Shown here one piece after another: positions 38,955 to 49,633 of a stretch of 64,000 nucleotides of DNA. Under the pieces are notes generated by a model. The model did no database searches, was not told the DNA's origin, and saw nothing but the letters and a program-made list of their open reading frames with translations. Numbering within the stretch: position 1 is the first letter of the stretch; each line of letters opens with the position of its first letter. A program made the translations under genes and the position numbers. The stretch comes from Psoroptes ovis (Eukaryota > Arthropoda > Arachnida > Sarcoptiformes > Psoroptidae), in NCBI GenBank assembly GCA_002943765.1, contig PQWQ01000004.1, positions 1,674,001-1,738,000 on the forward strand. Direction: 5' to 3'.

Positions 38955-41249
38955 TGATTATTTTCAACTTTTGCAGGCCATTTCTTCACTGATTTTTCAC
39001 TGTCGAGACTTTTGCCATGTAATTTCAGTATTGAACAGTGTCAATTTGAAATGAAAAGAAGAAATTTTCATTTTTTCCAGCAAAGAAAAATCAATCAAAA
39101 TCATATATTTTTGATTTCTTAGGAATACAATGAAAGTGAAATGAAAAAATCATGTTTTACTGGAAATAACAGGGGAAAATGATGATAATAATTTTATTAA
39201 AATTAAATTTTATTATTTGAGAAAATTTCATTTTTCAAATAATGAAATTGAATGAATGATTTTTGCAAATTACCCGATGGCCATTTTTTCGCATGGAATT
39301 GAAACATGATGATGATGATGATGATGGAGAACAAGCAAGATAACCCTTGTTCCGTTATCACAAGGGTGTTAGTCGTATGGTCACATCAGCCGTGCCCTGT
39401 CAGCAGTCTTGTCAAATCCCTATCGGGACTAAAGTTGATAGATATTCGCGATCCAACTGTTGGAAAAAACAGTTTCGTCGTGTGGCCATCAGCAGTCTCC
39501 GTCCATCTCTGATTCCAAAGATTCAGTATGTCCAACTTCGACGCTTGGCATAGTGTCATCATGGACACTCGGGTGTAAAAAACATCCGAGAGGTCGGCCG
39601 CAGCAACCTTGGCAAACCTATCAGCTAGATCATTACCAAAGCTGCCGCAGTGCGACCTAGTCCATTTCAGACAAATATGGCCACGATGGTTGCACACGAC
39701 ACGAAAAATGTCCTGCACTAGTTCATTATACGAATAGATATTGTGTATAGCCCAAATCGCTGACATAGAGTCAGTTATAATTTGAACATCAACAATATCA
39801 TTCTCAACGATCCATACCAATGCGTTGCGAATGGCTAAAAGTTCAGCCTGGAAGACTGAACAGCCAGCGCCCATACGGAAGCATTGAATCACGTTGGGGA
39901 TGCAATTTTCATCATTGAAAACGACAAAAGAACACCCGACCAGGTCCTCAGACTTTGAACCATCAGTGAAAATAGTACAACTGTGAAAGTTAGTACAAAA
40001 TCTCAACTCATCGTCGATCCTCTCAATAAAAAAAGATTGGATCAACGATGGATGGATCATATCTTCGAACCTGACCGGGAATTCATATCGTTCCCTCAGA
40101 GAGGCATCACTTTTTATATTGAACACATCTGATCGTAATTTGATCACCAAGTCAATTGGAATCAAATTAGCTATGATCAACGATGCTTGCAGTGACACAG
40201 TTCTGGACGCTCGAATCATACCAACAGCAAAACGTCTTTGCAAACTTAACAGTTTGCTACATTTCGTTCTGCAAGACAAGATACTGTTCCAGACAGGGCA
40301 GGCATAAACTATCATCGGTTCGATTGCTCGAACGTAAATAGTACGTAAGACGTCATACGATAAACCCCATCTAGGACCAAATTTTTTCTTGATGTAATTA
40401 AACAATTTCATAGATTTCGATACCAAGTAATCGATATGATTGTTCCATGATAATTTTGAATCGATCATTAATCCAAGTATTTTAATACATGGGACGATTT
40501 CAATATGAATATCGTTCATGTGGACAGTAGTGACAAGCGAATTTCGGCGTCTCGATATATTCATGCATTTGCTTTTGGATGGATTGAACGATAAACCATT
40601 TCGAGAACCCCAATCAGAAATAACTTTCAATATGCTATTTGTCATCATAATTGCGATCTCATCATATCGATGTTCACAGATTAACACACAATCATCAGCA
40701 TAGGCTTGCAAATGACATCCAATGGGCAGATTGATTTTCAAAAGATCATCTAATAATATATTCCATAATAATGGTGATAATTTACCACCCTGTGGTACAC
40801 CACCTGTTGCATTTTTATTAAATGAGCGATGAAAAAATGGTAGTTCGATTGTACGATTGCGAAAATAATCCACAATAATAGTATATAAGTTTGCAGGCAA
40901 CGAAAATTTTCTTAAATTGTATAATATCAAATCAGATCTAGCAGAGTCAAAAGCTCCGCTAATGTCTAAGGAAACAATATATCCAAAATTATTTTTATCG
41001 CGTATATCACTAATTTTTGAGACCAGATTGTTCAGAGCTTGAATTGATGATTTTTGTGGAAGAAAACCAAATTGATTTGATGATAAACAATGATTGGTGA
41101 TAAGAAAGTGTTGGAGACGACGAGTGATGATACTTTCAAGAATTTTGCCCATAACGGGCAATAGTGAAATCGGACGAAAAGATTTATAATTATTATTACC
41201 ATTTTTTGGAATTAGTTTGACCGTAGCTTTTTTCCAACATTTAGGAAAA
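38955..41249 (-). repeat. Right arm of the inverted duplication
   Basis: Reverse complement of 35909-38203. Two differences were noticed in the coding part: TGG here against TGA in the left arm (40610-40612), and ATA here against ATG (41003-41005). The outer breakpoint at 41249/41250 is abrupt, falling inside the LINE RT at the equivalent of FPKCWKK, and continues into unrelated AT-rich DNA. Confidence 0.93.
39306..41249 (-). pseudogene. LINE copy 2, 5'-truncated RT-RNase H frame without the internal stop
   Basis: The same element as copy 1 in inverted orientation, retaining the frame from the RT region (VKLIPKNG) to the stop at 39386, then the 3' UTR and (CAT)n tail ending at 39306. It lacks the endonuclease and the N-terminal RT segment. 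The frame is open throughout (TGG at the site of the copy 1 stop), with RT motifs GVPQGGKLSPLLWN and YADD and RNase H motifs FTDGSK and ITDSMSA. Truncation is caused by the edge of the duplication, not by incomplete reverse transcription. Confidence 0.93.
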
Positions 41250-42850
41250 CATGGAAAAATGAAACAAGTAATTCATAAGTTCGACTTTCAAATAAGTAAT
41301 TTCAAATTTAAAAGTTTTGAATCATTTGTGTTTTCGATTGTCAATTTCATAAATATCAAATGACAAGTGTAAATGTTTGTTTTTTCAATGGAAATTAACA
41401 GTGAAAATCTCGCTTTGTGATGCTCTCTGATAACAAATGTTTTTGGCTTTGATATTCTACTTTTATTTCAACAATAAATGAAACTTGGTCGAAAATATGA
41501 TAATTTGATGCACACACATACAAAAAACTCACTCACATACATACAAATGCCATCAACAGCAATGAATTTGAATGTAATTTACTTCATTTCTCGATCATTT
41601 CTTCATTATTATTATCATCTACATTCAATTCCTATCAAATCGTAATACATTATATATATGGGAATTATGAGAATTTTCAGATAATATTATAATCAAATTG
41701 GCTTTGTTTTTTTGGTATATATGGTGATATATGGCATTTTAAACCATGTATAATCAATATATGAATAATAATGATGATAATAATTTTTGTTTTATTTTCC
41801 CTCAGTGATAATTTTCAGTTTTTTTTTGAATTGGAAATTTTTTTCGTAGAAAACAATAAATGAATATTATTATTATTATTATTATTATTATCATTATCAT
41901 CATCATTTTTTTATATTTCATTTATCAATTTCAAGATAACATTTTCAATGAAATGAAATAAATGAAAATAATATTGATAATAATAATAATGGTAATACAC
42001 ATGGAATGAAAAAAAAATCAATAAATAATAAATGAATGTAATGCATTGAATGAACAAATGCAATGAATTACTGGAAATAAATTCAACCATAAACACAAAA
42101 GATAATTGATAATCATAATAATAATAATAATAATTTTTTTCCATTGAAAATCAATGGAAAAAAAATGAAACCAAAATTTTTCATATAACCGCACATCACA
42201 TCGCACACACACACACACATACACATAAACAAGCATCGAAAACAATCAGAAAAAAACAATAAAAAAAACAATCAATGTAAAATCAGAAAAAAAATATTAG
42301 ATAAATAGCTGAAAAAAAGCCATGTGTATATGGCCATAAATATATTAAAATCTATGCATGTGTTTGGTATATGAATTTATAATATGAATACACATTTCTT
42401 CGGTGAATATAAGCGTAAATTATTCACCATTTGTTTGTGTGTGTGTGTGTGTGTGTGTATTCTTGGATATGAATGGAGCTATTATCATATTAAAATATAT
42501 TGATGTTTGTATTCATTCGTTTTTTTTTGGGTGAAAAATTTATAAATATTTCTCTATTTCGTTCAAACATTTGAAAATATTGAACAAATTTCACAAATTG
42601 AAAATCGTAATATTAATGGTGGTAATATTAGCAGATTTCACCGATGAAACAAATCGAATATAAACCGATATGAAATGAAATCTCCGTGATACATTGCAAG
42701 TAGAATTTGTCAATTGAATATTAAATTCTTTGAATTTTCAATTTTCGGTAAAGAAAAAAATTATTTTGTTGTTTTTTTGCGCTTTTTTTGTAACGCGGAG
42801 AGAAAAATTGAAAGAAATGTATTATTTCATTTCAATTTCAATCTCGATTC

Positions 42851-42851
<1 letters not shown>

Positions 42852-42892
<41 letters not shown>
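42852..42892. repeat. (CA)n microsatellite
   Basis: Uninterrupted CA dinucleotide run of about 20 units, the longest in the window. Confidence 0.95.
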
Positions 42893-42893
<1 letters not shown>

Positions 42894-44826
42894 TTACACA
42901 AATATTTTCCATGAATTCCACACAAATATTTCCATATATTTCATAAGCATTTTTACATTTGGATACAAAAAAATAAAAAACAAAATATAAAAAAAAAATA
43001 AAAAATCACTGAAGCATAAATACAATTTATGTATTTATTTATTTATACAAAAAATATATTTATTTGAAAATAATAATAATCCATAATAAATATTTGATAT
43101 CATCATCGTCATCAGCATCATCATCATCATCATAAATTGTTACGTGTATTATTTTCTATATTTATATTTTCAATTTGTAAATTTATTTATTTATTCATTT
43201 CTCCTGAATAATAAAAAAAATAAATTTTCAATTTACATTTTTTTTGCATCTTTTTTTATTTAATATTCTCATATTATCAATATTCTCGTATCATTCTTCG
43301 ATTCTCAACTATCTATTCTATGTATGAAATCAATGATTTTTCTGTTTTGTTTTTCAATTCGGTCGCATCTTCTATGCATCTTCTTATCGTGATCTTATAT
43401 TTACATTATCTAAATTTACAATTGTTTTTTTTGTGCAATTGGTGCAATGTGAAAACTTTGGAGGAACAAAAAAAAACCAAAGAAACAAGAAGAAAACTCG
43501 ATTCAAATTTACTTGAATATTCCCATTCATTCATTCAATCTCTCGTTCTCGCCATTAGTTTCAATGATGAAACAAAACAAAAACAAAACAAAACAAAAAA
43601 ATTCCAAATTTTCTTATTTGACAAAGTTAAATCAATCAGTTTTTTTTTCATTTCTGCTGTGAATTTTTGTATATATTCATACATGAGAAATAAATGAATA
43701 AAATAAGAAATGAATGAAAAAAAATCGATCGTTTGATTGGATGATGATCGAATATTGGATTTAAGTGAAAACAAAGCATTTGCCAATATTAAGAAAATAA
43801 AACAAAGCAAAACTGAAACTGGATAAAAATCAATAAAATAAGAATGATTTGAATGAATGAATGATTGAATAAATAATCAAATCAAATCAAATAAATAAAC
43901 AAAGATAACAATCGATAGTTAGATAGATATTTGAATCAATGATGCTCATGAATATGATGAATAAATAAACAAGTAGAAATATATAAGAAACGAAACAATC
44001 AAACGAAAAAAAAACAAACAATTAGAATCTTGAATTCTTGATAATGAAAATGTTAATAATGATTATTCAGTGATGATGATGATTTTCGCAGTTCTTTCTT
44101 TGAAAGCAAATCCATGTAATAAATTCATTCACTTGTATATACTAAAGAATCATTTAATAAAGTTTGTTCAATAGACATTCAGTTGACTGATGATGATATT
44201 AAAGATTGATTCAGACAAATTTATTGATTGAATAAATGTAATATTTAAGATTTTATCTTTGAATATTGATGAATTTGATAGATTTGATGATTTTGTCAAT
44301 CGAATTTGACGATCAATCTCATCAAAAATTGAGCGGTGATTCACAAGAAAGTTGAAATATTGAACAATATCGAAAAATATTCGGAAATAATCAAGAAATA
44401 TGAAAACAAAGACACACGAAAATGCAACAAAATATCAATATTCAACATGATTATCATTAAGTAATAAACCGAAAAACAAAACAAAACAGAAAAAAGTAAA
44501 TTATAAACAAATCAAATCTATGCACAAATATTCATTTCCTGAAAATATCTTTTGATTTATCATTAAAGAAATATTGAAGAAAAAAAAGAAGACGAAACAT
44601 CAACATCAACAGCAACAACAGCAAAAAATCAATTTGAAATTGAAATTGAAATAATCAATCGTGCATACACAAACACATACGCATAGACACACAGACAAAC
44701 ACAGAGATAAATACATGAAGTTTATTACACAAAGGATGATGATTCATGTGATACATCTTATAAAATACATATCATCATAAATTATGTATATATAAATACA
44801 TGGATTTAAAAAAGAAAATTTCCCAC

Positions 44827-44875
44827 ATCATCATCATCATCATCATCATCATTATTATTATTATCATCGGATCAT
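44827..44875. repeat. (ATC)n/(ATT)n trinucleotide tract
   Basis: Eight or more ATC units pass directly into ATT units. The same trinucleotide family forms the LINE tail and the Asp/Asn-coding tracts of the genes here. Confidence 0.9.
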
Positions 44876-45750
44876 CATTCGAAGAAAAAGATGAAAATTT
44901 AATAAATATTTTGTTTCATTATTTCTTTCGTTTGGTTCATTTAAAATTTATTAAAGATTGCTCACATATGAACTTATGATGTTTGCTTTCCAAGCTTCAA
45001 TGGTAAACACAGTTGTATTGCACACGATTATCATTATATGATATACGTTCTCGTATATGATCATCGATATACACGAGAAACGATGAAGAAAATCTTGATT
45101 CAATATTTTATATATTATTTCAATTATTTTTAATTTATTTTTTTATATGTTCAATTATTTGTTTGTTTCTGTTCGTTCGTTTGTTTCAAAATCATAAATT
45201 TCATAAATTAATAAACATGATTGAAATGGCAAATGGAGAAATTTGAAATTGAAATTGAAAATCGAAAATATAAGAGATGATATGACCATTTGATCCAATG
45301 ATAATGATGATGATCAAATGATGATGATATATGTCGAATGAAAAATTGTTTTAAATTTAATAAATATTAAATCGTAATTGACTGATATTTGAAATGGTAA
45401 AAAATTGAAGAAATAAACTTTCAAAAAATAAAAGAAGAAATAATCACCCAAATGTTCATCATTTCGATGTATCTTTCGATGATATATCAATGTGTGATAT
45501 TGATATGTACGCAGATATTTATACTATTTACAATCAATTATTATTATTAAGAGCAGATAAATTTTTGTATCATCAGCATTGATGGCATGCTGAATGGATG
45601 TATGGATAGATGTATTTTGTGTTTTTTCGTGTATTTTGTACTGAGTATCTATGCATCATCTTCATCATCATTGATTTTCAATTAATACTATTTTGATTGA
45701 TTCATTCTTAAACTTTAAATTAATCTTCTTCGAGAATGGAAATGAGAAGT

Positions 45751-45797
45751 ATCGTTGCGCGTGTATGCCGCGCGCGTTGACCGCGTGTACTTCGTGC
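45751..45797. promoter_or_regulatory. CpG-dense cluster in AT-rich DNA
   Basis: About ten CpG dinucleotides fall within 47 bp (strings TTGCGCGTG, GCCGCGCGCG, ACCGCGTGT), while the surrounding kilobases have almost none. It could be a promoter or binding-site cluster of an unannotated transcript. No adjacent gene was found. Confidence 0.3.
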
Positions 45798-47605
45798 AAA
45801 TGAACAAACGCATGAATGATTCAAATAGATTTTCTCCATCATACATACACACGTAGATATTAATCATTCATAAAGAAACTAAATGGAAATTATAATAATA
45901 ATAATTATAATTTTGATTAATTTCCATAATAAAATAGACTAACAAGATGTTCATTATTATCGTTATTATTATTATTATCACAAATGAACACAACATATTT
46001 GTTCCCTGTGTGTTTTGTTTTTTCATATGTTTTCAATTAACTTGGAGATATTTGCTACGATATTCATTCGAAACACCATGTTTTTTTTTCATTGATTAAA
46101 GCATCTTTGGCCAGTGGAAATCAGGAGAAAAAATACCGAAAAATATGAAATTTTGGCCAAATAAGCATATGAATAAGGCATACTACTAATAATATACTGA
46201 TAATCATAATAATGATAATAATCATAATCAAATATTCAACATATTGATGCTAAATTCGATATTTCATCGATACATTCGGTCGATAGATTCGTCGATTTGT
46301 TCATTATTGATAGATATTTTTTTGATTCTCATTATTTTATATCTGAAAACAGATCTGATCTTTGTGTGTAAAAAAATAAGGGAAATTGATTTTATTTTTG
46401 CATATGAAAATGATTAGCCAATGATGATGATGGCGGTAGTGGTGGTGGAAAAATAAAAATTTCTTTGAAGAAAATGGAAATAAAAAAGTTTTCAAAAATT
46501 ATTCAGGTGTGTTCACGCTGCTGTTGATGCTTCGATGCTTCAGTGTTCCAGTGAATCAGTGATTCAATGTTTCAGTATTTTAGTGATTTTAGTGGTTATA
46601 AGACATGTAAACATTTGATGTGTGTATATGGGACATACCTGTCATCATTATTATTTACATTTCAAATCTATGAAAATCTAAGGAGAAATTCATTTCTTGC
46701 AGCAGGAAATTCTTCCCAAAATTATCCATTTTTCTGATGTAAAACTAATGTAATACAAAGACGATTGAATAAACATTTTTTTTTCTTCGATTCGTTTCAT
46801 ATAAAATATCATAAAAAACTAAAAAAGCTTCGTTTGATCCATATTTAAAATGGGATTAATTTTTAAATAATAAAAATATCAATCAATCAGTCCGATTGAA
46901 CCCAATACAAATAAATGGCAAGAAAAAATATTTGATTGATTGATTGATTGATCGAGGTATGAGTATGGATACATGAGAAAAAGATGATGATGATCAAAAG
47001 AATGATCAAAGAATTATGAAAAACAAATTTCAAACTGAAATTGTTTCATCGTTTTCATTTGAAGAAGAATATGTCTTCGTATTTCCAATATTTATTTGAA
47101 CATTTGATCGGCTGATCGGCCGAATGGCTGACGTATTGATTGGCTGATCGGCCGATTGATTGATTGACAAGTGACAATTGAAAATGAAGAAGGAGGATAG
47201 CGATGAGCGGTTCAAATCGATGAATGAATGAATGGATGAATGGAAAAATTTGAGCAATTTAAAAGTTTTTACATCATCGTCATTACTTCATCATCATATT
47301 ACTATTATTTACAATTGAATAATAATAATAATGATGATGATGGAAATGTAGTTTCATCTATACATCCTTCGTTGTAGTTTCTACATTAATTTTGAATGTG
47401 TTTTGGAGAATTTGAAATAAATAAATAAATATGTATTGGATGGATGTGTAAATAAACACAAACGTATGAATGTAATTTTTTCTTTGTTTGTTCTTTGTTT
47501 GTCAATCATTGTGATGATAATAATGATAGTAATAATAATCGCAATAATAATAATGTTCAAACCGAATCAAATCGAATCAATGTTTTGATGAAATCGGCGA
47601 AAATA

Positions 47606-47688
47606 TTGGTTTGTACACAAAGTTCTTGCTGGAATTAATGCAGAATGTGCACTGGAAATCGGCCAGAACTTTTCGGACAATTCAGATA
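47606..47688. mobile_element. Short foldback/MITE-like element, copy 6
   Basis: Left arm GGTTTGTACACAAAGTTCTT then GCTGG; the complement of the right arm reads TGAATTGTCCGAAAAGTTCT then GGCCG. About 83 bp with no coding capacity, intergenic. The right end is nearly identical to the ends of copies 4 and 5. Confidence 0.65.
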
Positions 47689-48456
47689 TTTTTTATTCTT
47701 CATCTCATCAATATTTTTTTCATTTCAATTCAATTCATTTTTCTCGATCATTTTCGTTTTTTACTCTTGAATTTATTTTTTGAACTTCAAGTTTTATTTC
47801 CAATCAAACACACATGGAATTGTTTCAACGGTGATTACCAAATCCAAATGACCAAATGTAATATTTGATGTATTTACAAACATACGAATAAACAAACAAA
47901 CATTGAAAAAAATAATAATAATAAATAAAACACTTTACAAAATTTGTGAATTGAAAATCACAACAATAACAGTGAACAGCAAAAAAGTAAAATACAAAAA
48001 AAAATGTCATCAATTTGTCTTCACTATTCATTTCTATTGTTATTTTCCCTGCTGTAAAAATGTAAAAAATTCATTATTTAAAACACATTGAAAGTTGAAA
48101 TTGATTCAAGTGAAAGTATAAAACAACGACAACGACAGCGAAACAACAACAAAAACACCATAAAATGATAGAAGAACACTTAAAAATCAATTTAGATGAG
48201 AACAAATTGAACATACATACACACACATAGACGATAACAAAACGAATAAAGCGAAAAAAAAAGATCAAAATCATGATTGTCATTATTTGAAATGATCTCT
48301 GTATGTATTTGTATTGTATTGAACAAGTATTTCAATGTATTTTAATGTATTTTTAATGTAATTTTTTATTTTTGCAATTGAAACGATGATAATAATTTTT
48401 CGTTCATGTCATTTCATTATTATCATTTATATTTCATACATATAAATGAGGGATAT

Positions 48457-48479
48457 ATATATATATATTTTATACAAAT
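48457..48479 (+). repeat. 23-bp direct repeat, left copy, flanking the gag-pro fragment
   Basis: A (AT)n run followed by TTTTATACAAAT is repeated exactly at 49611-49633, bracketing the retrotransposon fragment. The last 12 bases are not simple sequence, which argues against chance similarity of two AT runs. Confidence 0.8.
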
Positions 48480-48489
48480 ACTTCATGCA

Positions 48490-49035
48490 ATTAATTCAGT
48501 TCCAATGGTAAATGAAAATGATATTGACCAGATGCAACAAACAGTAGATGAAATGACAAATTTATATCAACAAGTAATTGACCATAATATAGACAAAGTC
48601 ACTGTGGAACGAATAATTAGACCAGCTTTTTTGTCAAAATGGTATTCTAAAAATGCTGTGGATAATGGTGAAACTTGTGAACAGCTTATTAGATATTTTG
48701 AAAAATCTGTCAACAATCACATTTCATTAAATTTGCCAGTAAAAGAAAAAATGGTCAATTATTCGATGCCTTCTAGCTGTATTTTTTGCAAAGGCAATCA
48801 CAGAACCATTTTTTGTAATGCTAATAATCTAAACAATAAGATTCGCCGAGATATGGCTAGAAAACATCGATTATGTTTTTTATGTTTGAGAAATAATCAT
48901 TCAATGGAAACGTGTCGATCCAGATACAAATGTAAAAGATGTGGTGGCCGTCATGCTGAAGTTATATGTGTGAATGATCAAAAAATTACAGTCCAAACTT
49001 CGACAAAAAACGTAGACAGCGACCCAATGGTTTAA
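48490..49035 (+). pseudogene. Partial Gag with three zinc knuckles
   Basis: The open frame runs from upstream AT-rich DNA (first ATG at 48406), but recognisable Gag sequence starts near VPMVNENDIDQMQQTVDEMT. Three nucleocapsid-type knuckles follow: CIFCKGNHRTIFC, CFLCLRNNHSMETC and CKRCGGRHAEVIC. Gag packages element RNA in virus-like particles. The capsid N-terminus is missing and the frame stops at TAA 49033-49035. The protease continues in the -1 frame, which could be a gag-pro frameshift site or a mutation. Any start codon for this piece is a by-product of the insertion site. Confidence 0.8.
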
Positions 49036-49445
49036 TTTATTTTAATTGCATTATTAATAATAAACCAATCAAAGCTTTTATCGATACGGGAGCAGAAATT
49101 ACTTGTATTTCTAAAAGCCTATTCAATAAATTGCAATTACAAATAATTAATAATTCAAAAATTAATATTCGTCAACTCGACAATATTACACAATCATTGG
49201 GTCGCGTACGTGTAAATCTTCAAATTGGAAGGATTACTAGAAATATTGAAGTTCACGTGATCAGAAATCTTACCACTGATCTACTGCTGGGCTTAGATTC
49301 CAGTCAATTATTTGATTTGAATCTGGATCTCAACAACAATAATTTGAGACAAAATGATTTAACCATCAATAATTGCAAAATAGTAAAAAGAAAAGAAAAG
49401 AAAAAATGTTTCAACATTCAACAAAGAAAAAATCAGAAATCGTAA
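49032..49445 (+). pseudogene. Retroviral-like aspartic protease domain
   Basis: In the -1 frame relative to gag, from TTA at 49032 (LIYFNCIINNKPIKAFIDTG), with catalytic motif AFIDTGAEITCIS and the distal hydrophobic-Gly motif DLLLGLDSSQLF. It stops at 49443-49445, shortly before the polypurine tract, where RT would normally follow. This domain processes the polyprotein in complete elements. It lacks its own start codon and depends on frameshifting from gag. Confidence 0.8.
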
Positions 49446-49504
49446 ATACGAAAAAATTAAGACTCTATTACAATCCTAATGAATTCAAAATAGGGGTGGG
49501 GAGG

Positions 49505-49611
49505 TGTCACGCCAATTAAATTAATATATTTGAATCAATTGTTGTTAATTTAATATATTTTATGATTATATATAGAATGTTAAATTGTATAATAAAATTC
49601 TAACGTTGACA
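49505..49611 (+). repeat. Short 3' LTR (107 bp)
   Basis: Begins TGTCACGCC directly after the purine-rich tract and ends CGTTGACA, giving TG...CA ends with short inverted termini (TGTCA/TGACA). A plus-strand AATAAA lies at about 49591. No matching 5' LTR was found in the window, so the 3' boundary rests on the terminal motif alone. Confidence 0.6.
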
Positions 49612-49633
49612 TATATATATATTTTATACAAAT

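Larger units (their letters stand above)
41250..48456. other. Intergenic DNA, no gene seen
   Basis: 7.2 kb of AT-rich DNA. Simple repeats include (ATT)n near 41867-41890, (GT)n near 42432-42458, (CA)n at about 42852-42892 and (ATC)n near 44827-44850. Also present are a CpG cluster at 45751-45797, a degenerate TTCAGTG-type repeat at about 46535-46594, a duplicated GGCTGATCGGCCGA at 47110 and 47142, and one foldback element at 47606-47688. Open frames (for example 43320-43697) are translations of simple sequence. Confidence 0.5.
48480..49611 (+). mobile_element. Partial LTR retrotransposon: gag C-terminus, protease and 3' LTR
   Basis: A fragment beginning inside gag, continuing through nucleocapsid and protease, then passing directly to a polypurine tract (about 49492-49504, AGGGGTGGGGAGG) and a short LTR. 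Reverse transcriptase, RNase H and integrase are absent, as are the 5' LTR and the gag N-terminus. The zinc-knuckle arrangement resembles BEL/Pao Gag, whereas the DTGAE protease is closer to Ty3/gypsy style, so the superfamily is left open. Exact 23-bp direct repeats flank it. Confidence 0.8.

Noticed and set aside
43320..43697. 125-codon frame in the 41-48 kb desert
   Set aside because: Phe/Ile/Lys/Asn-rich translation of AT-rich DNA with no domain; an opposite-strand frame overlaps it with equal quality.
44827..44875. Regular short repeats considered as a CRISPR-like or satellite array
   Set aside because: Units are trinucleotide microsatellites without spacers; the host is clearly eukaryotic.
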